NCBI RefSeq assembly: GCF_000690905.1
Contig: NZ_JMCL01000019.1
Coordinates: forward strand, 1 to 64,000
DNA length: 64,000 bases
Direction of reading: 5' to 3'
Origin: Pseudomonas sp. Ant30-3
Lineage (GTDB): Bacteria > Pseudomonadota > Gammaproteobacteria > Pseudomonadales > Pseudomonadaceae
A program made the position numbers and the translations under genes. The notes beneath the pieces are model-generated. The model ran no database searches. It worked only from the letters and a program-made list of their open reading frames with translations, and was not told where the DNA came from. This document shows, piece by piece, positions 35,797 through 45,700 of this stretch (positions are counted from its first letter, which is position 1; each line of letters begins with the position of its first letter).

Positions 35797-36390
35797 TCAA
35801 GCCAACAGCATCTGCCTCAGCGCAACACAATCCACCGCATGCCAGTCCGTCAGCTCCGGCCACGGATTATCCGGCAGATTCACCAGCACCGTCCGCGCCC
35901 CCGCGGCCCGACCGCAATCCAGATCAAAGCGGTAATCACCGACCATTACCATCTCACCCGCTTGCACCTTCCAGGCTTCAGCCAGCTTCAACAATCCGCC
36001 TGGATGCGGCTTCGGCGGAGCTTCGTCGCGACCCAATACATCCTCGACCGCGAAACAGTCGGCCAGGCCGATCGCCTCCAGGGTGACGTGCGCCAGCTCA
36101 CGGGCATTACGCGTCAAAATGCCCAGACGGTAGCCCCGCCCCGCCAGTTCACGCACCAGTTCCACAGCGCCGGGCGCCGGTTTTGAACCCAGTGCCAGGT
36201 CACGCTCGTGTTCCAGCAGCCAGGCATGTTTGGCGGCGGCTTCTTCTGCGGGCAACGCCGCGAGATGGGTCAGGATGTCGTCTTCGGCGGGGATCGCCAA
36301 TGCGACGCGAATCGCCGCGAAGTCGTGCACGGCAACCGTGAGGGTGCCGTCCATGTCGAACACCCAATGCCGCACATCGGCCAGGCTCAT
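35797..36390 (-). CDS. HAD-superfamily phosphatase (Gph-like)
   Basis: This 197-residue hydrolase has HAD motif I VFDMDGTLT (residues 11-19), motif II LGILTRNA, motif III lysine in PPKPHPGG and motif IV MVGDYRFDLDCGR. It resembles phosphoglycolate-phosphatase-type enzymes but the cap is small, so the substrate is open. The ATG at 36390 overlaps the tesB stop by four bases, so the two are cotranscribed and coupled. Confidence 0.86.
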   Translation of the reverse strand: MSLADVRHWVFDMDGTLTVAVHDFAAIRVALAIPAEDDILTHLAALPAEEAAAKHAWLLEHERDLALGSKPAPGAVELVRELAGRGYRLGILTRNARELAHVTLEAIGLADCFAVEDVLGRDEAPPKPHPGGLLKLAEAWKVQAGEMVMVGDYRFDLDCGRAAGARTVLVNLPDNPWPELTDWHAVDCVALRQMLLA

Positions 36391-37256
36391 GCCCAATCCT
36401 TGCGATGACGAATCAGGCCTTCCTGAGTCACGGAGGCGACCAGTTGCCCGGCGCGATTGAACACACTGCCACGGGTAAATCCTCGGGAGTTGCCGGCCCA
36501 CGGGCTATCCATCGCGTAGAGCAACCAGTCATCGGCGCGCAGATCTGCATGGAACCACAGCGAATGATCCAGACTGGCGACCTGCATATCTTTCTGCCAC
36601 ACCGACTTGCCATGCGGCTGCATCGACGTGGTCAACAGACCGAAATCCGAGGCGTAGGCCATCAGGTATTTATGCAGCGCCGGGGTATCGGCCAAGGCGC
36701 CGTCGGCGCGAAACCAGACGTACTTGACCGGATCGGACGGCTGCGGGTTGTAAGGATCTTTCTCGGTGACCGGACGGAATTCGATCGGCTTCGGGCAGAG
36801 AAATTTTTCCCGCATGTGTTCCGGAATCAGGTGCGCACGCTGTTGCATGAGCTCCAGCTCCGATGGCAGATTTTCCGGGCCGACCACCGTCGGCATTTCG
36901 GCTTGATGCTCGAAGCCTTTTTCGTCGTACTGGAAGGAGGCGCTGCAGGTGAAAATCGGCTGGCCTTTCTGAATCGCCGTCACCCGGCGCGTGCTGAAAC
37001 TGCCGCCGTCGCGCACCCGGTCAACCTGATACACCACGGGCAACGCAGAATCACCCGGACGCAGAAAATACCCGTGCATGGAATGCACATGACGCGCTTC
37101 TTCAACAGTTTGACTGGCCGCCGACAACGACTGACCAACGACCTGGCCGCCGAATAATTGGCGGAAGCCCAAGTCTTGGCTGCGCCCGCGGAACAGGTTT
37201 TCTTCGATCGGTTCCAGGGTCAGCAGGTCGACCAGATCATCCAACACTTGGCTCAT
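36387..37256 (-). CDS. tesB: Acyl-CoA thioesterase II
   Basis: This 289-residue double-hotdog enzyme hydrolyses medium and long-chain acyl-CoA to free acid. Family signatures are FRGRSQDLGFRQLFGGQVVGQSLSAAS (residues 22-48), VHSMHGYFLRPGD and the second-domain SLDHSLWFHADLRADDWLLY with the catalytic-type aspartate. Length matches E. coli TesB (about 286). It overlaps the HAD phosphatase gene downstream. Confidence 0.94.
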   Translation of the reverse strand: MSQVLDDLVDLLTLEPIEENLFRGRSQDLGFRQLFGGQVVGQSLSAASQTVEEARHVHSMHGYFLRPGDSALPVVYQVDRVRDGGSFSTRRVTAIQKGQPIFTCSASFQYDEKGFEHQAEMPTVVGPENLPSELELMQQRAHLIPEHMREKFLCPKPIEFRPVTEKDPYNPQPSDPVKYVWFRADGALADTPALHKYLMAYASDFGLLTTSMQPHGKSVWQKDMQVASLDHSLWFHADLRADDWLLYAMDSPWAGNSRGFTRGSVFNRAGQLVASVTQEGLIRHRKDWA

Positions 37257-37361
37257 TCAGACTCTCCTCACACAACGCAGTGCCGCGCAGTCTTGGCTGC
37301 GGCGGTCGATTCGGTTTCTGGCCGTGGCCACATGGGCGCCATTGTAAACGTCCGCGCACGC

Positions 37362-37931
37362 TTAGCCATGCAAGGTTTGCAGCCATTGTTCACGACTGAT
37401 GCGATAGAGAATGTGACGACGCAGCGGGTGATCGGCCGGCAATTTGGGGTGCTCGAAGTCGTCGGCCGGGTCGTGGTGCATGCCGATGGCCTGCATGACT
37501 TTCTCCGACGGCAGATTGCTTTGCGCGGTGAACGACACCACTTCTTCCAGCGCCATGCGATCGAACCCGCAACGCAGAGCGGTCCACGCCGCCTCACTGG
37601 CGTAACCGAGCCCCCAGTGCTCGCGGGCCAGGCGCCAGCCGATTTCGATCGCCGGAGTGAACGGCGCGTTGAAACCGACCACACCCAACCCGGTGAAACC
37701 GATGAAGGCGCCGGTGTCTTTGCGCTCCAGTGCCCACAGGCCAAAACCATGCTCGGCAAAATGGCCGCGCACGCGACCGATCAGCGAGGCGCTTTCCAGG
37801 CGACTCAAGGGCGCCGGAAAATAGCGCATGACTTGCGGATCGGCGCACATCGCGGCAAACGTCGGCAAATCTTCATCGCGCCACTGGCGCAACAGCAATC
37901 GCGCGCTTTCGAGTTGCAGTATCGGCTCCAT
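37362..37931 (-). CDS. RimJ/RimL-type GNAT acetyltransferase
   Basis: This 189-residue GNAT enzyme transfers acetyl from acetyl-CoA to an amine. ESARLLLRQWRDEDLPTFAAMCADPQVMRYF (N-terminal helices), EIGWRLAREHWGLGYASEAAWTAL (the acetyl-CoA pyrophosphate loop region, about residues 95-118) and SEKVMQAIGM are typical. The start at 37931 has GGGGAG upstream. Substrate not predictable. It may be cotranscribed with tesB 105 bases downstream. Confidence 0.85.
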   Translation of the reverse strand: MEPILQLESARLLLRQWRDEDLPTFAAMCADPQVMRYFPAPLSRLESASLIGRVRGHFAEHGFGLWALERKDTGAFIGFTGLGVVGFNAPFTPAIEIGWRLAREHWGLGYASEAAWTALRCGFDRMALEEVVSFTAQSNLPSEKVMQAIGMHHDPADDFEHPKLPADHPLRRHILYRISREQWLQTLHG

Positions 37932-38301
37932 TATCTTCTCCCCTTCCCGTTTCCCAGGTCCGCCGATCTGCGGCACCGATTACCGAGCCCACCGGTGAAT
38001 TCTCCCACCCGTTCATGAAGCTGCAAATATAGAACGTTGTATGAATGGCGAGTTGTCTCGCTTAGACCAGCGGCGCCCGGATCACGTTGGACGCAGCAAA
38101 GGTTCGGGGAGGAGCGGCCCAAGCGGTGGAACCAGCCATGCAAAATATGCTTGCATCAGGCAACCTGAAAATAAACATTGGGAGATAATCTTCAAGAAGC
38201 AAATTTGACTATTTGACTGAGGTGACACCCTTCTACGATGTTGCCCTAAGGGGTTTCAATCTAACTTTAGATTAAATACCATTTGGCTTTCTTCCCCCAA
38301 G
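37932..38301. other. Intergenic region at the left border of the accessory locus
   Basis: About 370 bases that shift from normal GC to distinctly AT-rich towards 38150-38290. A perfect small palindrome AATCTAA-CT-TTAGATT (38258-38273) lies just beyond the zinc-ribbon gene's stop without a T-run, so it is a doubtful terminator. No coding frame or attachment site is recognisable. Confidence 0.5.
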
Positions 38302-39267
38302 CTACATATACCGGCGCCGCTTCCGCTCACTACGACACTTGGCAAGAAAGGAACACTCCGGGCACCATCGACCTTGCGTGATCGAATGGGGAATCGCGTA
38401 CCATGAATGCCCCATGCTGCAGCTCCATTGCAACTTGCTTGTCGAGTCAACGTATGTTTCTGAGAGGCAGGCGCCCCCCCGGGCTCGCGCCATGAATTGC
38501 ATATTAGTGATGTCGCTTCGCATATTGTCGTAATAGCACTGGCGACACCACGAACCCTTCTTTATGCTCGCTGGGGCAGCTTGCCAGGTGTGGCCTCGGG
38601 CGCATCGCCACGTTAACGGGGTGATGCGGTTCAGGTAGTCCGGAGACAGGCATTCGCCACCCCGCACCCGCGCAATAGCTAACAACTCTTCCAGAGTTCC
38701 TCGTAACTTAACCTTGGCACAGACCGGGCACCAGCTGCGATGTTTCACGCTGCCGGGAGTAGCTTTCCACCGGTGCCCCTTTGCGCATTCCCACAGCAAG
38801 GCCTGGGCGCTGTCGACATAACACTTAGATAAACAGTGTCCCCCACGCTGTATTGCGACTTGCTGCATTTTTTCCAAAGTGTCACGCCGCTCAAGGTGGA
38901 CGCAGGATGGACACCAACTCCCCTTCCTAATGCTGGCGAACGTCGCCTGCCAACCATGACCCTGATGGCACTGCCAATCCATAAGCACCCGGTTTGATTG
39001 GTAGCACGTCGACAGGCAAAGACCGCCGCGAGCAACCGCAACGTTCTGTACATTTTGTAAGGTGTAGCGTCGTTGCAGACGGGCGCACACGGGGCACCAG
39101 CTACCCCTGATGATGCGGTAAGGTTCGGCCAACCACTCGTGACCTTCGCAGCAGCGCCACATCAACCGCGCGGAAGAACTGTGCCAAACAGCGGACAGGC
39201 AGACTCCACCTCGGCCGTTTGCAAGTTGCTGCATACCTTCAATAGTTTTAATCGGCAATTCAGTCAT
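38302..39267 (-). CDS. Protein of five tandem zinc-ribbon/treble-clef repeats
   Basis: This 321-residue protein is built almost entirely of five copies of one domain with an exact 61-residue period: RGG at 19, 80, 141, 202 and 263; CLS at 23, 84, 145, 206 and 267. Each copy reads RGGxCLS...W-x-C-x3-H-x-W...WC-x2-C. In repeat 1 the likely zinc ligands are C39, H43, C58 and C61, plus a conserved C23. The style recalls the DUF4379-type probable zinc-ribbon domain; nothing else is attached except a basic tail (KCRSERKRRRYM). It could bind nucleic acid. It is divergent from vgrG. Function unknown. Confidence 0.78.
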   Translation of the reverse strand: MTELPIKTIEGMQQLANGRGGVCLSAVWHSSSARLMWRCCEGHEWLAEPYRIIRGSWCPVCARLQRRYTLQNVQNVAVARGGLCLSTCYQSNRVLMDWQCHQGHGWQATFASIRKGSWCPSCVHLERRDTLEKMQQVAIQRGGHCLSKCYVDSAQALLWECAKGHRWKATPGSVKHRSWCPVCAKVKLRGTLEELLAIARVRGGECLSPDYLNRITPLTWRCARGHTWQAAPASIKKGSWCRQCYYDNMRSDITNMQFMARARGGACLSETYVDSTSKLQWSCSMGHSWYAIPHSITQGRWCPECSFLAKCRSERKRRRYM

Positions 39268-39354
39268 AGCATCAAATACTTAATGGAACTGCAGTTTAAG
39301 CAGCGCCGCTGATCATAAACGCAACATTCTGAAATAAAGACTTCTCCCACGGCA

Positions 39355-39372
39355 GTAGGAGAAATGTCCTAC
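39355..39372. promoter_or_regulatory. Palindrome GTAGGA-N6-TCCTAC upstream of vgrG
   Basis: Perfect 6-base arms, 109 bases before the vgrG start. They are identical to the arms of the palindrome before the LuxR solo (11891-11906) but with a 6-base centre. A hairpin CGAGCAT-ATAA-ATGCTCG at 39404-39421 lies between it and vgrG. Confidence 0.4.
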
Positions 39373-39480
39373 ATCAATTGGGATAAATACATTGTTAGGG
39401 TGACGAGCATATAAATGCTCGCTCACTCCAGTTAAGGCTCGAGTAGTGCGCCTCTTTTTATTCGCTTTAAGGATGAGCGT

Positions 39481-41682
39481 ATGTTCTTGCCGGCAAACAC
39501 TGCGAAATATTTACTGAGCATTCCCACCGTCGACAATGACTTCAAAGTACTGGCGTTCGAGGGCAAAGAAGCAGTCAGCACCTTGTATGCGATCCACGTC
39601 GAACTGGTTTCGGACAATCCCAACGTCAATTTGGAGAACTTGCTGAACCAGCCGGCTTTTTTGCAGTTTGGTCGGCTGGGTGAAGGCTTTCACGGTCTGA
39701 TCGACGACATCGAAGTGGGCGACAGCGGCAAGCGCATGACCCATTACCAGCTGATTTTGCGTCCCCGACTTCATCAGTTGCAGCACCGATATAATCAGCG
39801 CGTATACCAGAACCTAACGGTGCCGCAGATCATCGCCAAGGTGTGCAAGGAACACGGCATTCTGGCCGACCAGTTCCGTTTCAGCATTGCTCCCAAGCCT
39901 TCAACTCCGCGCGAATACTGCGTCCAGTTTGGCGAAACAGATTTCGATTTTCTGCAACGCATATGCTTTGAAGACGGAATTCATTGGCATCACCAACATA
40001 CGGCCCATGATCACACCGTAGTGTTTGCCGACAACCAGACGGCCTTTCCCATTCTGCAGCCCACGCGCTATTTGCAGCGCTGTGACCTTGTGAGCGAAGA
40101 GCCAGTTGTCAGCCAGTTCCGGGTACGTTTGAGCACCCGCACCAGCCAGGTAGTACGCCGCGCCTACGACCTGAAAAAGCCTGATCCGAGTTCGACTTCC
40201 AACGGCGCCGAGCTCGATCCAGTGCCCAGCACTTTGCACAGTGCAGCCAAAAGCGACGCCGATCCGATACTTGAGGACTATCGCTATTCGAACCGTTACA
40301 GCACCGGAGCACAAGGCAAGCTGGCATGTCAGATCGCCCTGGAAAGACATCGCGCCGACTATGAGTTAGCCAAGGGCAACAGCGATCAACCGACCTTTCG
40401 CTGTGGCCATTTAGTGACGCTGAATGGGCATCCACGCGGTGAATGCAACCAGATGTGGTTGCTGGTCAGCGTCCAGCATGAAGGTCGGCAGCCGCAAGTA
40501 CTGGAGGAGTCTTTCAGCGGCGAGGACAGCTCCGAAGGTGCCTTAACCCAGGGTTACCGAAACAGCTTCAGCGCTATCCCCAGTGAGACACTCTTTCGTC
40601 CCATGGAACCTGCGCCCAAACCCCGCCTCAGCAGCCAGACCGCTCTAGTGACCGGCCCTGCGGGCGAGGAAATCTGGTGTGACGAACACTCGCGCATAAA
40701 AATCCAGTTTCACTGGGACAGAGAAGGCGAGCGCAACGAATTCTCGAGTTGCTGGGTGCGAATGGCATCCAGTTGGGCGGGCGAAGGTTTTGGCCATGTG
40801 GTCATTCCTCGTATCGGCATGGAAGTGCTGGTCAATTTTATCGGAGGCGATCCCGAGCAGCCACTGGTGACCGGCTGCGTACCGAACCAGCACACCCCCG
40901 TGCCCTATCCCCTGCCCGCCAACAAAACCCGCAGTGTGTTCAAGACCCGCAGCAGCCTGGGTGGCAATGGCTCCAACGAGCTTCGCATCGAAGACAAAAA
41001 GGGCGCGGAAGAAATTTACATCCACGCGCAAAGAGACCAGAACATCAAAGTCGAGCACGACGAAACACATTGGGTTGGACGCGATCGCAGCAAAACCATA
41101 GACCGTCACCAGCGCGATCATATCCAGCGCAACTGGTCGATCAATGTCGATTGTTTCAAAACCGAAACCATTAGCCTGGCATCACTGCAAAACGTCGGGC
41201 TGGCGAAGATGCTGAACATCGGCACCGTGTACAGCCAGAACGTTGGGCTACACATGAACACCCTGGTGGGCATCAACCAGAGTACTCAGGTCGGTCGCAG
41301 CCAGAGCACGGTGATTGGCACCGCGTACAGCCTTAAGGTCGGTGATGGCACTGTGGAAAGTGCAACACCGCCCGAGGGTGAAGAACCCGCGCCGAAAGCC
41401 AAAGGGCCAGGGTCAAGCCTGAAGCTGGACAGCGAAAGCATCACCCTACAGGTCGGTCGCTCGAAAATCGTGGTTACTGATGCAGGCATCTACCTCGACA
41501 GCCCGGACATCCACTTGGTGGCGGGCAACACCGTCAACGCCGATGCGCCCAAAGATGTGCACCTCAACAGTGGAACCGCACAGCCGGCGCCGAACTTGCC
41601 GGTGGACGCCGAAACCACTCAACTCAAAGGCCTGGATATAACCGACGCCATGCCGCTGCTGATCGAGGGTAGCTGGAAATGA
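39481..41682 (+). CDS. vgrG: VgrG (TssI) type VI secretion spike protein
   Basis: This 733-residue protein trimerises to form the tip of the type VI secretion needle. It contains the gp27-like base (residues about 10-350), the gp5-like OB domain (VTGPAGEEIWCDEHSRIKIQFHWDREGERNEFSSCWVRMASSWAG, about 388-432) and a beta-helix of repeating NVG/QS segments (about 560-650). No C-terminal catalytic extension is seen, so the cargo is probably the adjacent RHS protein. It overlaps the adaptor gene by four bases. No tss structural genes are nearby; this is an auxiliary vgrG island. Confidence 0.95.
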   Translation: MFLPANTAKYLLSIPTVDNDFKVLAFEGKEAVSTLYAIHVELVSDNPNVNLENLLNQPAFLQFGRLGEGFHGLIDDIEVGDSGKRMTHYQLILRPRLHQLQHRYNQRVYQNLTVPQIIAKVCKEHGILADQFRFSIAPKPSTPREYCVQFGETDFDFLQRICFEDGIHWHHQHTAHDHTVVFADNQTAFPILQPTRYLQRCDLVSEEPVVSQFRVRLSTRTSQVVRRAYDLKKPDPSSTSNGAELDPVPSTLHSAAKSDADPILEDYRYSNRYSTGAQGKLACQIALERHRADYELAKGNSDQPTFRCGHLVTLNGHPRGECNQMWLLVSVQHEGRQPQVLEESFSGEDSSEGALTQGYRNSFSAIPSETLFRPMEPAPKPRLSSQTALVTGPAGEEIWCDEHSRIKIQFHWDREGERNEFSSCWVRMASSWAGEGFGHVVIPRIGMEVLVNFIGGDPEQPLVTGCVPNQHTPVPYPLPANKTRSVFKTRSSLGGNGSNELRIEDKKGAEEIYIHAQRDQNIKVEHDETHWVGRDRSKTIDRHQRDHIQRNWSINVDCFKTETISLASLQNVGLAKMLNIGTVYSQNVGLHMNTLVGINQSTQVGRSQSTVIGTAYSLKVGDGTVESATPPEGEEPAPKAKGPGSSLKLDSESITLQVGRSKIVVTDAGIYLDSPDIHLVAGNTVNADAPKDVHLNSGTAQPAPNLPVDAETTQLKGLDITDAMPLLIEGSWK

Positions 41683-42788
41683 GTGCCGTCAAACTCGAAA
41701 ACCACACCGGCTTACCGCACCTGTTGTATGAAAAAACCACGCCTGACGGAGTACCAATGGATATTTTGGTCATTCGCGGCACTTTTGACTTTGCCCCTGA
41801 GCAACCGATGACGTTGAGTGAGTTGCAGAGCGAAATTGTCTGGGGTGATCGTTTCGGAGGGCCGGCGGCCAACTTCCCTTTGCAAGCGGTGATCGTCGAG
41901 GAAGGCGATCTCGTCTTGGGCAAGCCGGGTACCGATGTGTTGCTGCAGGGTAGCTTGCGCTCCCCTGAAGGTCATTGGCGGCCGAGTTGGCTGGCCGAGG
42001 TGCACGTCGGTCCGGTGCGAAAAACCTTGCGAGTTTGCGGCCCGCGCACCCTGACCAAAGGGTTTTTGGGCTGGACACTGAGCGAGCCTGAGAAGGTTGA
42101 GAAAGTCGCCCTGAGTTATCGGCTGGCGTTTGGCGGCTGCGTTTACGACCCCGAGCCCGACCTGGCACAAATCCCCAACGTCAGTTATCCGAACAATCCC
42201 GCCGGTTGTGGCTGGCTGCCGAACAGCATTGAGCTGAACATTTTTGAGGCGTCTGTACGCGAGCGCGTCGAGGCGCAAGTTGCGCAAATTGTCACCTTGC
42301 CTGCGCCGCAAATCGAAGATCCATTAAATCCTTACAGTGATCCCACCCAACGTTTGCAGCCTGTAGGCCTGACGCCAATCCCCCGCTGGTGGCAACCCCG
42401 ATCGACCTTTCAGGGCACATTGGACGCGCGCTGGATGGCTGAACGTTACCCACGGCTGCCCGAGGATTTCGATCCACGTTTTTACCAGAGCGCTCCGACC
42501 GATCAGGTCGCAACCCCTTTTCTGATCGGCGACGAGCCAGTGCATCTGAAAGGTTGCCTGAGGGAAGGCGAATACCGAATGCGGCTGCCCGGCGTTGCTC
42601 CTCTGTTGGTTTGTGAAAGCACGGACGGTCAGTACCACGTCAGCGTGCCCGTGCTCGACACCGTACGCCTGGATCTGGATCAGCGGCAGGCGTTTTTGCT
42701 GTGGCGCCTGCCGGTGACTGCAGGCATCAGCAAAATAACCATGGCGCTGGTCGGCACCGACGCCTTGCCATGTAAGGCATCAGCATGA
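41679..42788 (+). CDS. DUF2169 type VI secretion adaptor/chaperone
   Basis: A 369-residue DUF2169 protein (VIRGTFDFAPEQPMTLSELQSEIVWGDRFGG near residues 30-60; LSYRLAFGGCVYDPEPD; NNPAGCGW near residue 172). Proteins of this family occur between vgrG and PAAR-domain effector genes and are thought to help load the effector onto VgrG. Its start overlaps vgrG (ATGA) and its stop overlaps the effector gene (ATGA), so the three products are made by coupled translation. Confidence 0.88.
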   Translation: MSAVKLENHTGLPHLLYEKTTPDGVPMDILVIRGTFDFAPEQPMTLSELQSEIVWGDRFGGPAANFPLQAVIVEEGDLVLGKPGTDVLLQGSLRSPEGHWRPSWLAEVHVGPVRKTLRVCGPRTLTKGFLGWTLSEPEKVEKVALSYRLAFGGCVYDPEPDLAQIPNVSYPNNPAGCGWLPNSIELNIFEASVRERVEAQVAQIVTLPAPQIEDPLNPYSDPTQRLQPVGLTPIPRWWQPRSTFQGTLDARWMAERYPRLPEDFDPRFYQSAPTDQVATPFLIGDEPVHLKGCLREGEYRMRLPGVAPLLVCESTDGQYHVSVPVLDTVRLDLDQRQAFLLWRLPVTAGISKITMALVGTDALPCKASA

Positions 42789-45700
42789 CCGACAAACTGA
42801 CGATTTCCGGCAACGTCAACGACGCAATGGCGGAAAAACGCTGGACGGATGAGCACAGGCTTAGTGAGTTGCAACAACTTAAAGCCGAAGTGGATGCACA
42901 CCGGGCCTCAGCGACCCAGGTCACGGCCGCCGCAACCTTGCCGATTGATACTGTCGCGGTGCCGGCTGCCACAGGCGGCACCGCGCATCACGCCGCCCAT
43001 GACAGCACGGAATGGAAAGCGGTTTGCAGCCTGCCGGATTTCTGTCTGGTGGGAGGAGTGGTGACGGCGTTCGACTCATTCGCGACGCTGGACAAACCAC
43101 TGCTGGCCGCCAGTGACGTTAAAGTCCGCGGTACCAAAGCCTATCGACAGGGCGATATGTTCAGTCAGGTGCAGGCCAATGCGGGAGCTCATGTCGTCGC
43201 TGGCACTTCGTTGGGTACGGGCAACGTCAAATTGCTGGAGGGTCATCACAACGTCAAAGTCAACGGCCTGCCGCTTGCCCGGCATGACAGCGCCTGCCTG
43301 ATCAACTGCAACCCGGCAGGGGTAGGCGGTACCTTGGGCAGAATCATGACGGCGATTCGGCAGGCCGTGCCCGTCACCAGCGAGGCCAGCAACCCCGATG
43401 CTCCTCCAGGAGAACGCACCAGCGCCCGCCTGGAAGAGTTGGAGGCGGAGCGCGAAGCGTTGAAGCAGCGACAACTCAACATCGATGACCTGGACAAGTA
43501 CGTCGACTTCGATGGGCTGAATAAGGCAGCGGACGAGGGCATCGCGGGTATCGAGCAAGGCGGGGTGCTGCGCTCGCTCGGCGCCCTATCGCTTGTCGGC
43601 GATTTTATTCCCGGCGCGGCAGACGCCGATGCCCAGGTCACTCGTGGCTTGGCCGGGTTTGTCAAAGACATCGGAACCGGTTTGGGTGAACTGGCCTACA
43701 CCGGCATCAAGCATGCCGCCAAGAATGTTCAGCGCCACTCCCCGGACGGGATCAGAGGTCACGCGCTGGACGCACAGATCCTCGCGGAGAACATGCGCCT
43801 GGGTAACATCACGCCGGGCACGGTGGGCGGAGGTGCCTGGCGCGGCGTCAAGGCTGTGGGCTCGGAATTGGTCAGGCCCGTGACTCAAGCCTGGAACAAA
43901 GGCAATTACATCGAAGCGGTGACCCGGGCCACAGCGGAGATTCTTTCTCTGCCGGCGGTGCCCTTCAAAGCAGGAAAAATGGCAGAGGCCGCAAAAGCGG
44001 CAAATGCATTGAAGAGCGCAGGCCGCAGCGAAGTCCTCGCCCATGCCGGCGATGGCGTACACGTCAAACCTAACGGTGCGCCCCATGGAAGCGCGGAAGA
44101 CGTAAAAACCGGCAACGCCTCCGACAGTGGTAAAAACTGTGAACCTGGCAAGTGTGGGCTGGCAGGCGAGCCCGTAGACGTCGCCACTGGCGATTACCTG
44201 CAAATCTGGCCAGTGCTGGACATCCCCGGCAGCATACCCTTGAAGCTTTCCCGTCTGTACCGTTCGCGCGCCAGTTTTCGCGGGCTATTCGGCTATCGGT
44301 GGATCGACGAGTGGTCCCAGTATCTGAAACTCACCCGGGGCGGTATTACTTTCCACTGCGCCGATGGCACCACCCTTGATTACGACACACCGAATGATGA
44401 GGTCCTGGCTCACAATCGACGCAACGGACGTTACCTGCTCAGCGGCCAGCGCAGCGGTACCTTGTGCCTGTACGACCGAAAAACCGGACAAACGCTCAGC
44501 TTTGCAGATGGGCTTAGCGACATTCGTGCCTTGAGCGGTATTGAAGACGGCAACGGCAACGCCATTCGCTTTATCTACAACACCCAGCAGCAGTTGCAGC
44601 GGATCGTGCACAGCGACGGTTATCAGTTGCAGATCAGCCTGACGGCGGCGGGCCACCTGCTGGACGTCACTCTCATCGATGGTGAGCAGGATCCACGTCG
44701 ACTCTTGAGTTGCCGCTATGAGCAACAGAGCATGCTGGTCGAGTGTGCCAGCCATCAGTTCGGCACTCTGTACCACGCTTATAACGATCACAGCCACATG
44801 ACCGAGTGGCACGACACCGCCAAGACCCATTTTCATATCGTCTACGACGTCAAGGGCCGGGTGGTTCAAACCCACACCGACAGCGGCTATTACAGTGACC
44901 GTTTCGAATACCACGATGCCAACCGGTGCACCGATTACCACGACGCCGAAGGCGGCAGCAGCCGTTTCTATTACAACGAAGACTTTCTAGTTGTATGCGA
45001 GGTCGATGCCCTGGGCAACCAGTGGCTGACCGAGTGGGACGAGCACACCAATAAGGTCTCCACCACCGACCCACTGGGCCGTACCAGCACGTGCCGCTAC
45101 AGCGATTTCGGCGAAGTGCTGGCCCAAATCAATCCCGACGGCAGCCGGGACACCTTCGACTACAACGCTCATGGCCTGCTAAGTCGGTACCTCGCCGCCG
45201 ACGGCACCACTTGGCAGATGGATTACGACGAACGGGGCAATCTGGTTGCCCTGAAAGACCCGTATGATCGCACCACCACCTACCAGCGCGGAGACCATGG
45301 CGAACTGCTGAGCCAGACCTGGCCGGAAGGCACCCAAACCCTTTACCGGTACGACGCCAGGCTGCGCCTGTGTGGGATCGAACAACCCGACGGCCGGATC
45401 ACTCACGTACAACTCGACACCCTGGGCCGTCCATTGCACCGACAAGATGCCCTCGGTCAAATCACCTGTTACACCTACCAGCGCGAGCACGCTCATCCGC
45501 GCGGCTCACTTAGTCGTGTGACCCTGGCCGACGGCACCGAGCAACACTGGACGTACGACAGTGAATACCGCCTCGCCAGCTTCATCGATGGCGAAGGTCA
45601 CCGCACCCGCTACGGCTATGGCGCGTTCGACCTGCTGGAAACACTCACCTACCCCGGCGGGCAAAGCCTGAGCCTGGGTTACGACAAACTCACCCGCTTG

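Noticed and set aside
38302..39267. Zinc-ribbon protein as a type VI immunity or effector gene
   Set aside because: It is divergent from vgrG, not next to any toxin tip, has no toxin-like domain and no signal; proximity alone is not enough.
39404..39421. Terminator upstream of vgrG
   Set aside because: The 7-bp hairpin has no T-run and no upstream gene on that strand to terminate; treated as leader structure only.
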